Shown: positions 17,139 to 25,367, counted from the first letter of the stretch. The stretch: DNA of 64,000 nucleotides from Streptomyces sp. C10-9-1 (GCF_024497955.1 NZ_JANHKP010000015.1:1-64000); one strand, 5' to 3'. A program made the numbers and translations. Notes: generated by a model from the sequence alone, not told the origin.

Positions 17139-17957
17139 GTGTCGGTGCTGGTCAACCTGATCGTGATGCTCGGCATGCTGTTCGTGGTGCCGGCCGGGCT
17201 CCGCCTGGCGGCACCGCACCCGCCGACCGCCATTCGGCGGGCATGGCCGCTGTGCGCACTGGCCGGATCCGCCGCGCTGTGGCTGCCCCGGGGCACCGCT
17301 GCGGTGGCGCTCGCCGGGGTCTACACGGCGGGGACCCTGGCCCTCGCGGCCGAGGCGCCCCGGCGGCTGCGGCGGACCCGGTCGGCCGCGCCGGCCGAAG
17401 TCGCCGTGCTCACCGCCCTGCTCTCGCCCGCCGTGGCGGCAATCGCCCTGGTGGCCGAGCGAGGGGGCCACCGGCTCTTCGGCTTCGACCTGGAGATCCT
17501 CGCCCTGACCGTGCCCCACTTCCACTACGCCGGCTTCGCCGCGGCGCTCGTCGCCGGGCTGGTCTGCACCGCCACGGGCGGCCCCCTCGGGCGGTTCGCC
17601 GCGCTCAGCGTGCCCGCGGGCACGCTGCTCGTCCTCGTCGGCTACTTCCTCGGCGACGCCACCGAGCTCGCCGGGGCCGTGGTCCTGACGGCCGGGATGT
17701 GGGCGGTCGCCCTGCTGACCTGGCGCGACGTACGCAGCCGCGCCCGTGAGGCACCCACCCGCCTGCTGCTCGCCCTCTCGGCGGGGGTCCTGGTGGCCAC
17801 CATGCTGCTCGCCCTCAGCTGGGCGCTCGGCGAGGCCACCGGGCTTCCGCACCCCGATCTGGCCTGGATGGCCGCAACCCACGGGCTCGGCAACGCACTG
17901 GGCTTCGCGCTCTGCTCGGTGCTCGCCTGGAGACGACTGAAGGAGACACCCGCATGA
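17139..17957 (+). CDS. YndJ-family membrane protein
   Basis: The 272-residue, highly hydrophobic protein has about eight membrane helices and starts at GTG 17139 behind a G-rich ribosome site. The motif VPHFHYAGFAAALVAG and the C-terminal ATHGLGNALGFA are features I associate with YndJ-like transporters. It overlaps the next gene (DUF1990) by four bases, so the two are translationally coupled. YndJ and DUF1990 proteins are often encoded together in actinobacteria, and their function is poorly known. Expression is probably controlled by the operator pair at 17064-17121. Confidence 0.75.
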   Translation: MSVLVNLIVMLGMLFVVPAGLRLAAPHPPTAIRRAWPLCALAGSAALWLPRGTAAVALAGVYTAGTLALAAEAPRRLRRTRSAAPAEVAVLTALLSPAVAAIALVAERGGHRLFGFDLEILALTVPHFHYAGFAAALVAGLVCTATGGPLGRFAALSVPAGTLLVLVGYFLGDATELAGAVVLTAGMWAVALLTWRDVRSRAREAPTRLLLALSAGVLVATMLLALSWALGEATGLPHPDLAWMAATHGLGNALGFALCSVLAWRRLKETPA

Positions 17958-18472
17958 CCACGCCCCCCTCCGCGCTCAGCTACCCCGAGGTCGGCGCGAC
18001 CCGCGGCGCTCCCCTGCCGCGCGGCTACCTGCACCTGCACGTCGCCGAGCGGATCGGCCACGGCCGCGCCGTCTTCGAGGCCGCGGGAGCGGCGGTCACG
18101 GGCTGGGAGATGCACCGCGCCTCCGGGGCGCGGGTGGAGGCCTCGGCACCCCGGGCGGAGCCCGGGGTGCGGGTGCGGATCTCGCTGGGTGCCGGTCCGC
18201 TGCGGCTCACCGCCCCGTGCGAGGTGGTCTGGGCCGCGGACGGGCCCGATCGCACGGGCTTCGCCTACGGAACCGAGGCCGGCCACCCCGAGTGCGGGGA
18301 GGAGGCGTTCCTGGTGGAGCTGCGCGAGGACGGGGAGGTGTGGTTCACGGTCCGGGCCTTCAGCCGCCCCGCCGCCTGGTACACCCGCCTCGCGGGGCCC
18401 GCGGTGCCGCTCGCGCAGCGCCTCTACGCCCGGCGGCTGGCGGGGGTGCTGCGCCGGGCGGCGGCCGCCTGA
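17954..18472 (+). CDS. DUF1990 family protein
   Basis: The 172-residue protein starts within the stop of the YndJ gene (ATGA). It is soluble and carries DUF1990 landmarks: an early L-x-Y-x-E-V-G-A-T-R (LSYPEVGATRG), an RIGHGRAVFEAA motif, and a long beta-rich middle (FLVELREDGEVWFTVRAFSRP). Members of this family resemble START/lipocalin-like barrels and may bind small hydrophobic ligands. Its partners here are a membrane protein and a lipase maturation factor, which hints at lipid or envelope metabolism. Confidence 0.8.
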   Translation: MTTPPSALSYPEVGATRGAPLPRGYLHLHVAERIGHGRAVFEAAGAAVTGWEMHRASGARVEASAPRAEPGVRVRISLGAGPLRLTAPCEVVWAADGPDRTGFAYGTEAGHPECGEEAFLVELREDGEVWFTVRAFSRPAAWYTRLAGPAVPLAQRLYARRLAGVLRRAAAA

Positions 18473-18532
18473 GGGGGCGCGCTCCGCGGGCCGCTGCGCG
18501 GGGAGTCCTCCCCGGCCGCGATACTGGAGGCG

Positions 18533-19936
18533 ATGCAGTGGTTCGGCGACGACGCCTACTGGTTGAGCCGGCTGGTGTTCCAGCGGGCCCTGGCCGTGGT
18601 GTACCTGGTCGCCTTCCTCTCCGCCGCCCTGCAGTTCCGGGCGCTCATCGGAGAGCGCGGGATGCTCCCGGTCCCCGCCCATCTGCGGCGGGTGCCCGCG
18701 CGGGCCGCGCCGAGCCTCTTCCGGCTCCGCTACAGCGACCGGCTGTTCGCGTGCACGGCCTGGTGCGGGGTGCTGCTCTCCGCCGGTCTCGCGGCCGGGG
18801 CCGCGGACCACCTGCCGCTCGCCGTCGCCATGGCCTGGTGGGCCGCCCTGTGGGCGCTCTACCTGTCGATCGTCAACGTCGGCCAGACCTGGTACGGCTT
18901 CGGCTGGGAGTCGCTGCTGCTGGAGGCCGGTTTCCTGGCGATCCTGCTGGGCAACGAGCGCACCTCCCCTCCGGTGGTGGTCCTCTGGCTGCTGCGCTGG
19001 CTGCTCTTCCGGGTCGAGTTCGGCGCGGGGCTGATCAAGCTGCGGGGGGACCGCTGCTGGCGGGACCTGACCTGCCTGGACTACCACCACGAGACCCAGC
19101 CGATGCCCGGTCCGCTGAGCTGGTGGTTCCACCACCTTCCCCGGCCGCTGCACCGCGCGGAGACGGCGGCCAACCACGCGGTCCAGCTGGGGGTGCCGTT
19201 CCTGCTGTTCGCCCCGCAGCCGGTGGCGAGCGCGGCCGCCGGGCTGATCGTGGTCACCCAGCTGTGGCTGGTGCTCTCGGGCAACTTCGCCTGGCTGAAC
19301 TGGCTGACGATCGTGCTCGCGCTCCCGGCGGTGGACGCCTCGCCCCTGGCCGTGCGGAGCCTGCCGGACGCGCCCCCGTGGTACCAGGCCGTCGTCCTGG
19401 CCGTCGCGGCGGTCCTGCTCGCCCTGAGCTACCGGCCCGCCCGCAACCTGCTCTCGCGCCACCAGGCCATGAACCGGTCCTACGACCCCCTGCACCTGGT
19501 CAACTCCTACGGCGCGTTCGGCAGCGTGAGCCGGGTGCGCTACGAGGTGGTGGTGGAGGGGACGGACGACGCGGTGGCCGGCGGCGGGACGGTCTGGCGC
19601 GCGTACGGCTTCAGGGGCAAGCCGGGGGACGTGCACCGCAGGCCGCGCCAGTACGCGCCCTACCATCTGCGACTGGACTGGATGATGTGGTTCGCGGCCC
19701 TCTCCCCCGCCTATGCCGCGCCCTGGTTCCCGGGGTTCGTCGAACGGCTGCTGCGGGGCGACCGCGACACCCTGCGGCTGCTCGCCCGCAACCCCTTCCC
19801 GGACGCGCCTCCCGTGCAGGTCCGGGCCCTGCTGTACCGCTACCGCTACACGACGCGCGCCGAACGGCGCGAGACCGGGGCCTGGTGGCACCGCACACCG
19901 GTGCGGGAGTTCCTGCCGCCCACGCGGCTGCGCTGA
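18533..19936 (+). CDS. lipase maturation factor family protein (DUF1222)
   Basis: The 467-residue protein has about ten membrane helices in its first 320 residues, with the family motifs WYGFGWESLLLEAGFLAI, FRVEFGAGLIKLRGD, CWRDLTCLDYHHETQP and SGNFAWLNWLTI. A C-terminal soluble domain follows (EFRGKPG-like YGFRGKPGDVHRRP, then the HLRLDWMMWFAAL segment). In animals LMF1 helps lipases fold in the ER; the role of the bacterial relatives is unknown, perhaps envelope lipid handling. It starts at ATG 18533 behind CTGGAGG, 60 bases after the DUF1990 gene, and probably belongs to the same unit. Confidence 0.88.
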   Translation: MQWFGDDAYWLSRLVFQRALAVVYLVAFLSAALQFRALIGERGMLPVPAHLRRVPARAAPSLFRLRYSDRLFACTAWCGVLLSAGLAAGAADHLPLAVAMAWWAALWALYLSIVNVGQTWYGFGWESLLLEAGFLAILLGNERTSPPVVVLWLLRWLLFRVEFGAGLIKLRGDRCWRDLTCLDYHHETQPMPGPLSWWFHHLPRPLHRAETAANHAVQLGVPFLLFAPQPVASAAAGLIVVTQLWLVLSGNFAWLNWLTIVLALPAVDASPLAVRSLPDAPPWYQAVVLAVAAVLLALSYRPARNLLSRHQAMNRSYDPLHLVNSYGAFGSVSRVRYEVVVEGTDDAVAGGGTVWRAYGFRGKPGDVHRRPRQYAPYHLRLDWMMWFAALSPAYAAPWFPGFVERLLRGDRDTLRLLARNPFPDAPPVQVRALLYRYRYTTRAERRETGAWWHRTPVREFLPPTRLR

Positions 19937-19959
19937 GGGCGGGCCGGGCCGGGTCACGC

Positions 19960-19994
19960 CCGTGCCCCCCGCCCGGCGTGGGCGGGGGGCACGG
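19960..19994. terminator. 15-bp stem terminator after the LMF gene
   Basis: Positions 19960-19974 and 19980-19994 are perfect complements around a 5-base loop. The hairpin lies 23 bases after the lipase maturation factor stop and just beyond the end of the converging small-peptide gene (20021). Confidence 0.75.
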
Positions 19995-20020
19995 CGGCGC
20001 AGTGCGGCTGGTCGTCCGGC

Positions 20021-20191
20021 TCAGTCGATGCCTTGCAGGATGTGCGGCTCGGCGAGGTCCTCCTCGTACCCGGCGAGCCTGATCGGAGCCGAGCGGGCCC
20101 ATACCTCGAGACTGCCCAGTTCCTCGGTCTTGCCCGGCCTCTGGCCGCCGCGATCAGGCGGCCTCGTCTCATGCTTCACATCTGATGTCAC
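20021..20191 (-). CDS. 56-residue peptide of unknown function
   Basis: A GTG at 20191 is preceded by GAGGAG with six-base spacing, the best ribosome site in this neighbourhood, and opens a 57-codon frame ending in TGA at 20021. The first half of the peptide is polar and basic (KHETRPPDRGGQRPGK); the second half is sequence-rich: LGSLEVWARSAPIRLAGYEE then DLAEPHILQGID. A charged leader followed by a compact C-terminal core with Trp, Tyr and Asp/Glu is the outline of a modified-peptide precursor, but no recognised modification enzyme is adjacent. I do not recognise the family with certainty. It converges on the LMF gene with a terminator between. Confidence 0.6.
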   Translation of the reverse strand: MTSDVKHETRPPDRGGQRPGKTEELGSLEVWARSAPIRLAGYEEDLAEPHILQGID

Positions 20192-20513
20192 CGCGCACTC
20201 CTCTGTGTCGCGAAGGGGAACAGGTCCGGTTGGGTCGCGGTGGCGCAGTCAACACGTGCGGGATCGCGGCCGGGTTGAGGACCTGTCCCTGGACGGCCGA
20301 GGGGGACTGGTGGATCCCTTGGGGGCCGCTCATTCCCCACAGACTAACCAAATGAGCGGCCCCATGCTCGATGGGGCCCGTTTCCCTGTCACATTCAGGC
20401 CAACGACCCCCTCCAAATGGACAACGGCCGGCGCGCCTGCTGGCGCACCGGCCGTGAAGAGGACCGAAAGAATGCGGACTATCCGACAAGAGGGGAACGT
20501 CCGGAAAGCCCGA
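20192..20513. other. intergenic region with two inverted repeats
   Basis: 322 bases between two minus-strand genes. It holds a perfect 13-bp stem (20322-20334 with 20351-20363, 16-base loop) and, next to the end of the dehydrogenase gene, a hairpin at about 20424-20454 that probably terminates it. One copy of a 14-base direct repeat lies at 20407-20420. The promoter of the small peptide must be here, but no clear -35/-10 pair was found. Confidence 0.55.
20407..20420. repeat. 14-bp repeat, copy 1 (CCCCCTCCAAATGG)
   Basis: CCCCCTCCAAATGG occurs here and again, identically and in the same orientation, at 22053-22066. The copies lie on either side of the dehydrogenase gene (20514-21980). The role is unknown: a shared regulator site or a relic of duplication. 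Confidence 0.6.
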
Positions 20514-21980
20514 TCACCACTTGGACGGGGCGTAGTCCTTCAGGAAGCATCCGAACAGGTCCTCGCCCTCCTCGCCCCGCACGATCGGGTCGTAGACGCG
20601 GGCGGCGCCGTCCACCAGGTCCAGCGGTGCATGGAAACCGGCCTCCGCCAGCCGCATCTTGTCGGGGTGCGGACGCTCGTCCGTGATCCAGCCGGTGTCC
20701 ACGGCGGTCATCAGGATGCGGTCCGATTCGAACATCTCCTGGGCGCTGGTGCGGGTGAGCATGTTCAGCGCCGCCTTGGCCATGTTCGTGTGCGGGTGAC
20801 CCGCCCCCTTGTAGCCGCGGCTGAAGACCCCTTCCATGGCCGAGACGTTCACCACGTACTTGCGGCGCCCCGGGGCCGCGGCCATGGCCGGGCGCAGGCG
20901 GCTGATCAGGATGAACGGTGCGGTGGAGTTGCAGAGCTGCACCTCCAGCAGCTCGACCGGGTCGACCTCGGAGACCGTCTGGATCCAGCTGTTGCTGGCG
21001 TGGAGGTCGGGCACCAGACCGCCCGCGTCGATCGCGGTGCCCGCCTCGATGCGCGCGGGCGCGGCCGAACCGCCGACCAGGGCGAGTTCGGTGACCTGCT
21101 GGGCACCGAGCGCCTCGCTCCGGGCCGAGGGCAGGGCGGCCACCGTGTCGACGGCACCGCTGCCGAAGGTTCCGATCACCTCGGACGGAGGCAGCTCGCC
21201 CGCCGGAAGGGGCGCCGACTCGGCCGCCACCAGCTCGCGGTACGCCCCCGGCGAGCGGCGGACCGTCTGGGCCGCGTTGTTGATCAGGATGTCCAGCGGA
21301 CCGGCCGCGGCGACCGAGTCGGCCAGGGCGACGACCTGGGCGGGGTCGCGGAGGTCGATGCCCACGACCTTGAGCCGGTGGATCCACGCGTCACTGTCGG
21401 GCATGGCCTTGAACCGGCGGATCGCGTCGTGGGGGAAGCGCGTGGTGATCGTGGTGTGGGCCCCGTCGCGCAGCAGGCGCAAGGCGATGTACATGCCGAT
21501 CTTGGCCCGGCCGCCGGTGAGCAGAGCGCGCTTGCCCCTCAGGTCGGCGTGCGCGTCGCGGCGGGAGCGGTTCCGGGCGGCGCACTCCTGGCAGAGCTGG
21601 TGGTAGAAGGCGTCGACCTCGACGTAGCGGGTCTTGCAGATGTAGCAGGAGCGCGGACGGCGGAGTACGCCCGCGATGTCGCCGGCGGCCGTGGAGCTGG
21701 GCAGCAGCCCCTGGGTCTCGTCGTCGATGCGCTCGGCGCTGCCGGTGGCGGTCGCCTCGGTCACCGCCCGGTCGTGCGCCGTCTTCGCCGCGCGCCGCTC
21801 CTGGCGGCGGCGCTGCTTCACCGTGCGGTAGACACCGGCGGTGGCCCGGCGCACCGCGACGGCGTCGGGGTGGTCGACCTCCAGCCGGTCGAGTTCCTCG
21901 AGCACGCTCAGGCAGACGGCCAGCCGCTCCGGGTCGATACCCGGGCCGTGGGCCACGGGGCTGTCCTCTGTCAGGGTCAT
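20514..21980 (-). CDS. atypical short-chain dehydrogenase with zinc ribbon
   Basis: The 488-residue protein starts at ATG 21980 (MTLTEDSP). Residues 1-105 form a helical extension. Residues about 115-145 hold a likely zinc ribbon (CYICKTRY...CQECAARN). A Rossmann SDR domain begins with ALLTGGRAKIGMYIALRLL and includes DILINNAAQT and VVNVSAMEGVFSRG. At the expected Y-x3-K the sequence reads TNMAK, so the catalytic Tyr is replaced by Thr, although Lys and Ser are kept. The domain also carries an insertion of about 100 residues. The usual dehydrogenase chemistry may therefore be changed or lost. It is transcribed alone; a 14-bp repeat lies on each side. Confidence 0.85.
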   Translation of the reverse strand: MTLTEDSPVAHGPGIDPERLAVCLSVLEELDRLEVDHPDAVAVRRATAGVYRTVKQRRRQERRAAKTAHDRAVTEATATGSAERIDDETQGLLPSSTAAGDIAGVLRRPRSCYICKTRYVEVDAFYHQLCQECAARNRSRRDAHADLRGKRALLTGGRAKIGMYIALRLLRDGAHTTITTRFPHDAIRRFKAMPDSDAWIHRLKVVGIDLRDPAQVVALADSVAAAGPLDILINNAAQTVRRSPGAYRELVAAESAPLPAGELPPSEVIGTFGSGAVDTVAALPSARSEALGAQQVTELALVGGSAAPARIEAGTAIDAGGLVPDLHASNSWIQTVSEVDPVELLEVQLCNSTAPFILISRLRPAMAAAPGRRKYVVNVSAMEGVFSRGYKGAGHPHTNMAKAALNMLTRTSAQEMFESDRILMTAVDTGWITDERPHPDKMRLAEAGFHAPLDLVDGAARVYDPIVRGEEGEDLFGCFLKDYAPSKW

Positions 21981-22052
21981 CGCCTTCGCTGTTCCTCGGT
22001 CACTCGAATGCCGTCGGCATGTCCAAAAGCGCGATTTTAGCGAGGGGGAGGG

Positions 22053-22066
22053 CCCCCTCCAAATGG
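22053..22066. repeat. 14-bp repeat, copy 2 (CCCCCTCCAAATGG)
   Basis: Identical to 20407-20420. This copy is about 75 bases upstream of the dehydrogenase start and could overlap its promoter or leader. Confidence 0.6.
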
Positions 22067-22386
22067 CGTCCGTCACGGCCGGGCCGGCGCGGGGCGCCGG
22101 GGCGCCCGGGCCCGAGGACGGGCCGCGGCCGGATCGGGGGGGCCGGCCCTCCCCCGGGCGTCCGTCCCGGACTGGCCGAAATACGCAGGGCAGATGGCCA
22201 GCCGATTGGTACAGACCTCTCACGGAAGGTAATCGCTTACCCACAGGTGCCCCTTGACCTGCGGGGAGAGCGCCCAGCACAGCGCAAGCGGCAGCGCAGT
22301 CGTTTCCCGCCAGTTGTCACCGAGTCCACACATTCGAGGACCCCGGCGCTCCACCATGGAGCGCGTACCGGCCACTGCACAGGGGA

Positions 22387-22422
22387 GTGGGGCATGCCGG
22401 ATGGGGGTCCGGCATGCCCCAC
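22387..22422. terminator. perfect 15-bp hairpin, function uncertain
   Basis: GTGGGGCATGCCGGA and its exact complement flank TGGGGG. It is strong enough to terminate transcription, but it sits about 340 bases before the DMT gene and about 400 bases upstream of the dehydrogenase, with no gene ending there. Confidence 0.4.
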
Positions 22423-22760
22423 CGGGGGAGGACGCGGGCCGGCCGCCGTGCGGACGGCGCACGGCGGCCGGCCCGCTGCCACCCCGGGGAGACCCGGGCC
22501 CCCCGGCGGCACACGTCCCCGGCGCCGGGGCGGAGACGGGCTCCGCCGGGGCCGTCACCGCCGGGCGCGCGGCAGGCGGGGGCGGACCGGATACTGGGGG
22601 ATGAAGCGCACACCCCGCAGCGGGCCTCTCCCCCGGGGTGGACCGACCCGTCCGGTCGTGCCCGTCGAAGAGCCCACCCGCCGACTCCTCCCCTACTCCC
22701 GCGGCAGTACGGGAGAGTGCGTGCTCAGGAATGACGACGTGAACGCGGAAGGGGGACAGG

Positions 22761-23810
22761 GTGGTGGCCATGAGTTCCCTCGCGCTGTCCGTGCTCCTCT
22801 CGCTGGCCTCCGTGATCGCCTACGCCGCCGGGGCGATCCTCCAGGAGTACGTGGCCTCCACGTCGGCCTCCCGGGCCTACGCCCCGGTGGACCGGCCGGG
22901 CTGGTGGGCCGCCGTGGCCCTCAACGGCACGGGAGCGGCGCTGCACGTCGCGGCCCTCGCCTACGGGCCGCTGAGCGTGGTGCAGCCGCTGGGAGCGCTC
23001 ACCCTCGTCTTCGCCCTGCCGATGGCCGCGCTCTTCGTCCGCCGCGGGTCGGGGGCCCGGGCCTGGCGGGGCGCGCTCCTGACGACGGCCGGGCTGGCGG
23101 GGCTCCTCGCGCTCACCGACGGCAGTACGGGCGTCACTCCGGGGAGCGGGGAGCGCGCCGTGCTCGCGGCCACGGCCTTCGGCACGGTGGCGCTGCTCTT
23201 CCTCGCCGCACACGGCGTGCACCGCCGCGTGCTGCGCGGCGTACTGCTGGCCACCGCCGCGGGGGTGGCGTTCGGGATCGCGTCCGTCTTCACCAAGACC
23301 GTCGCGGAGGACTGGGCATGGAACGCCCCGCTGCGGCACTGGCCCGCCCTGGTCGTGGTCGGCGTCCTCGCGGTGCTGGGACTGCTGCTGTCCCAGGCCG
23401 CCTACCGCGGCTCGGGACTGGCGGCCCCGCTGGCCACCGTGACCGTGGTCAACCCCGTCGCGGCGGCCGCGGTCGGCATCGCCCTCTTCGGCGAGGGCTT
23501 CCGGTACGGGGCCCTCGGGGCCGCGCTGGCGGTGGTCTGCGGAGCGGTCGCTGCGGGCGGGATCGTGCTGCTGACACGGGAGCGGCTCGGCGGCGACCGC
23601 CCGGGGCGCACGGGCGGAGGCCGTACGGCGGGCGGCGGTCGCTCACGGACGCCGGCCGCACCCGTGCGGGGTCCGGGCCGGAAGGCGGGGTCACACGCGG
23701 ACGCCCCGGGACCTGAGGTAGGCGAGCGGGTCGATGTCGGAGCCGAAGCCCGGGCCGGTGCGGACCTCGAAGTGCAGGTGCGGTCCGGTGCTGTTGCCGG
23801 TGGATCCTGA
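22761..23810 (+). CDS. DMT/EamA-like transporter with extended tail
   Basis: The 349-residue protein has nine or ten hydrophobic helices in residues 1-275, with the pattern of a drug/metabolite-type carrier: Y-G-P-L-S-V-V-Q-P-L-G-A and the second-half echo ATVTVVNPVAAAAVGI. After the last helix, residues about 285-349 are a Gly/Arg-rich tail of low complexity. The final 120 bases overlap, tail to tail, the end of the M23 peptidase gene on the other strand. Starts at GTG 22761, GTG 22764 or ATG 22770 are all possible; GGAAGGGGG favours the GTG pair. Substrate unknown. Confidence 0.8.
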   Translation: MVAMSSLALSVLLSLASVIAYAAGAILQEYVASTSASRAYAPVDRPGWWAAVALNGTGAALHVAALAYGPLSVVQPLGALTLVFALPMAALFVRRGSGARAWRGALLTTAGLAGLLALTDGSTGVTPGSGERAVLAATAFGTVALLFLAAHGVHRRVLRGVLLATAAGVAFGIASVFTKTVAEDWAWNAPLRHWPALVVVGVLAVLGLLLSQAAYRGSGLAAPLATVTVVNPVAAAAVGIALFGEGFRYGALGAALAVVCGAVAAGGIVLLTRERLGGDRPGRTGGGRTAGGGRSRTPAAPVRGPGRKAGSHADAPGPEVGERVDVGAEARAGADLEVQVRSGAVAGGS

Positions 23811-24962
23811 CCGGGCGATCCGCTGCCCGCCGGAGACCTGCTGGCCCGCGCGCACGTTGAGGGCCGACAGGTGGGCGTACTGGCTGAACCGGCCGTCGCG
23901 ATGGCGGATGACGACCTCGTACCCGTAGGCCCCGGACCAGCCCGCGGAGACCACCGTCCCCGGCGAGACGGCCTTGACGGAGGTCCCGGTGGGGACCGGG
24001 AAGTCGACGCCGGTGTGGTAGCCCCGCGACCAGGAGCCGCCAGCCGTGCGGTAGGCGGTGGAGGGGCCGGCGGCCACCGGGGCGCTGTAGCCGCCGGCCT
24101 CGGGCGCCGGCTCGGCCTCGGTACGGGCCTGCTGCTTCGGGGCGGGCTTCGGCGTCTGCTGCTTCGGGGCGGGCTCGGGGGTCTGCTTCGGGGTCTCCTT
24201 CGGCTTCTGCGCGGGCGCCCGCTCGGGAGTCCCCTTCGGGGTCTGCCCGGCCGCCGGACGGTCCCCGGTCCGGGAGGCGGCGCGGTCCCGCGGCTTCGTC
24301 TCCGGCTCCGCGGACGGCGCGCGCAGCACCAGTCGCTGGCCCGGGAAGATGAGGTCCGGGTCCTCGCCGACGACCGTCCGGTTCTGCCGGTACAGGTCCT
24401 GCCAGCCGCCGCGCACCCGCTTGCGCTCGGCGATGCTCGACAGGGAGTCCCCGCGCGCCACCGTGTACCCCTCGCGCTGGGTGGGCACGGTGGTCGGCGA
24501 GGCCTGGGGAGCGGGCGCCGCCGGCCGGGCGGGGGCGGTGCGGGGGGCCGCGTGGGCGGCGGGAGCGGTGTCAGGCCCGCCCCCGCCGCGCGTGAGCCCC
24601 GCCCGCTCCGAACAGGTGGGCCAGGCACGCGGGCCCTGGCCCTCGAGGACCTTCTCCGCGACGGCGATCTGCTGGTCCCTGGTCGCCAGGTCGGCCCGGG
24701 GGGCGAACCGCGTGCCGCCGTAGGCCTCCCAGGTGGACTGGGTGAACTGGAGTCCGCCGAAGTAGCCGTTGCCGGTGTTGATGCTCCAGTTGCCGCTCGA
24801 CTCGCAGGCGGCGACCTTCTCCCACGTGTCGGCCGACGCGGCGCCCGCGGCCCCCGCGGCGATGAGCGGGAGCGCCATCCCGGCACCGCCGACGGTGACG
24901 GTGAGCGACGCCCTGTTCAGGCGACTCGGCTGGTATCGGCGGTGCCGTCCGGTTCCGGCCAT
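23691..24962 (-). CDS. Rpf-LysM-M23 cell-wall hydrolase
   Basis: The 423-residue secreted protein starts at ATG 24962, because GGGGGAG sits six bases upstream (an ATG five codons earlier overlaps that site). A basic signal peptide ends near ASA. The Rpf/transglycosylase domain (DTWEKVAACESSGNWSINTG, GGLQFTQSTWEAYGG) carries the catalytic Glu in CESSGNW. A LysM repeat follows (YTVARGDSLSSIAERKRV...DLIFPGQRLVL), then a Pro/Lys/Gln-rich linker, and a C-terminal M23 endopeptidase with HTGVDFPVPTGT, and HLHFEVR as zinc-binding motifs. It would cut both glycan strands and peptide cross-links, as in spore germination or growth. Confidence 0.93.
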   Translation of the reverse strand: MAGTGRHRRYQPSRLNRASLTVTVGGAGMALPLIAAGAAGAASADTWEKVAACESSGNWSINTGNGYFGGLQFTQSTWEAYGGTRFAPRADLATRDQQIAVAEKVLEGQGPRAWPTCSERAGLTRGGGGPDTAPAAHAAPRTAPARPAAPAPQASPTTVPTQREGYTVARGDSLSSIAERKRVRGGWQDLYRQNRTVVGEDPDLIFPGQRLVLRAPSAEPETKPRDRAASRTGDRPAAGQTPKGTPERAPAQKPKETPKQTPEPAPKQQTPKPAPKQQARTEAEPAPEAGGYSAPVAAGPSTAYRTAGGSWSRGYHTGVDFPVPTGTSVKAVSPGTVVSAGWSGAYGYEVVIRHRDGRFSQYAHLSALNVRAGQQVSGGQRIARSGSTGNSTGPHLHFEVRTGPGFGSDIDPLAYLRSRGVRV

Positions 24963-25367
24963 GGTGTGCTCCCCCATTACCCGTACGCACGCATGCAGGT
25001 CATGCCGCAGTCGGCAAACGTAGGGCGGGGGAACGGAGCGTCACAAGCGATTCGGCCGAGAGTGACCGAATACCGCCGTCCTCGGCCGACAGGTCACGTA
25101 CGGTGCCCGTTCCGCGCCCCGGGGAGCGCCCCGGCGGGGGAAGGGCGCGCCGGGGGGCGCGGCCGCGGGAGGGCGCCGCGGCGGGGGCGGGCACGGGGCC
25201 CGACCTGACGGACGCCGGCCCGGAACCGGTGGGTTTCCCGGGAACGGGATGCACTTACCGGGCGGCGCACCGAAGATCGGTGAGTGGGCCGGACCGCCCT
25301 TACGTATGCACCGGCGCACGGCCGACCGGCCGCCCTCAGGACTTCTTCGGCTTCCAGGAGCACACCG
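24963..25367. other. divergent promoter region (hydrolase / gnd)
   Basis: 405 bases between the cell-wall hydrolase and the 6-phosphogluconate dehydrogenase gene. Rpf-type genes in some streptomycetes have a cyclic-di-AMP (ydaO) riboswitch; I looked for its conserved parts and did not see them. A possible minus-strand promoter is listed at 25017-25046. No gene was recognised. Confidence 0.5.
25017..25046 (-). promoter_or_regulatory. possible promoter of the cell-wall hydrolase
   Basis: On the minus strand TTGTGA (25046-25041) and TACGTT (25022-25017) are separated by 18 bp, about 55 bases before the hydrolase start. This is a match by eye only. Confidence 0.35.

Larger units (their letters stand above)
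21981..22760. other. 780-bp intergenic region with a strong hairpin
   Basis: The region lies between the divergent dehydrogenase and DMT transporter genes. No supported gene was found. It contains the second copy of the 14-bp repeat (22053-22066) and a perfect 15-bp stem with a 6-base loop (22387-22401 with 22408-22422). The hairpin is not at the end of any recognised gene, so an unnoticed short transcript or an untranslated-leader structure is possible. Confidence 0.5.

Noticed and set aside
20021..20191. Lanthipeptide or lasso precursor assignment for the 56-residue peptide
   Set aside because: No Cys residue for lanthionine rings, and no LanM/LanKC, lasso cyclase or protease gene nearby.
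24963..25367. Cyclic-di-AMP (ydaO) riboswitch before the Rpf-type gene
   Set aside because: Such a riboswitch precedes some rpf genes in Streptomyces, but I could not find its conserved core here; a covariance scan would settle it.
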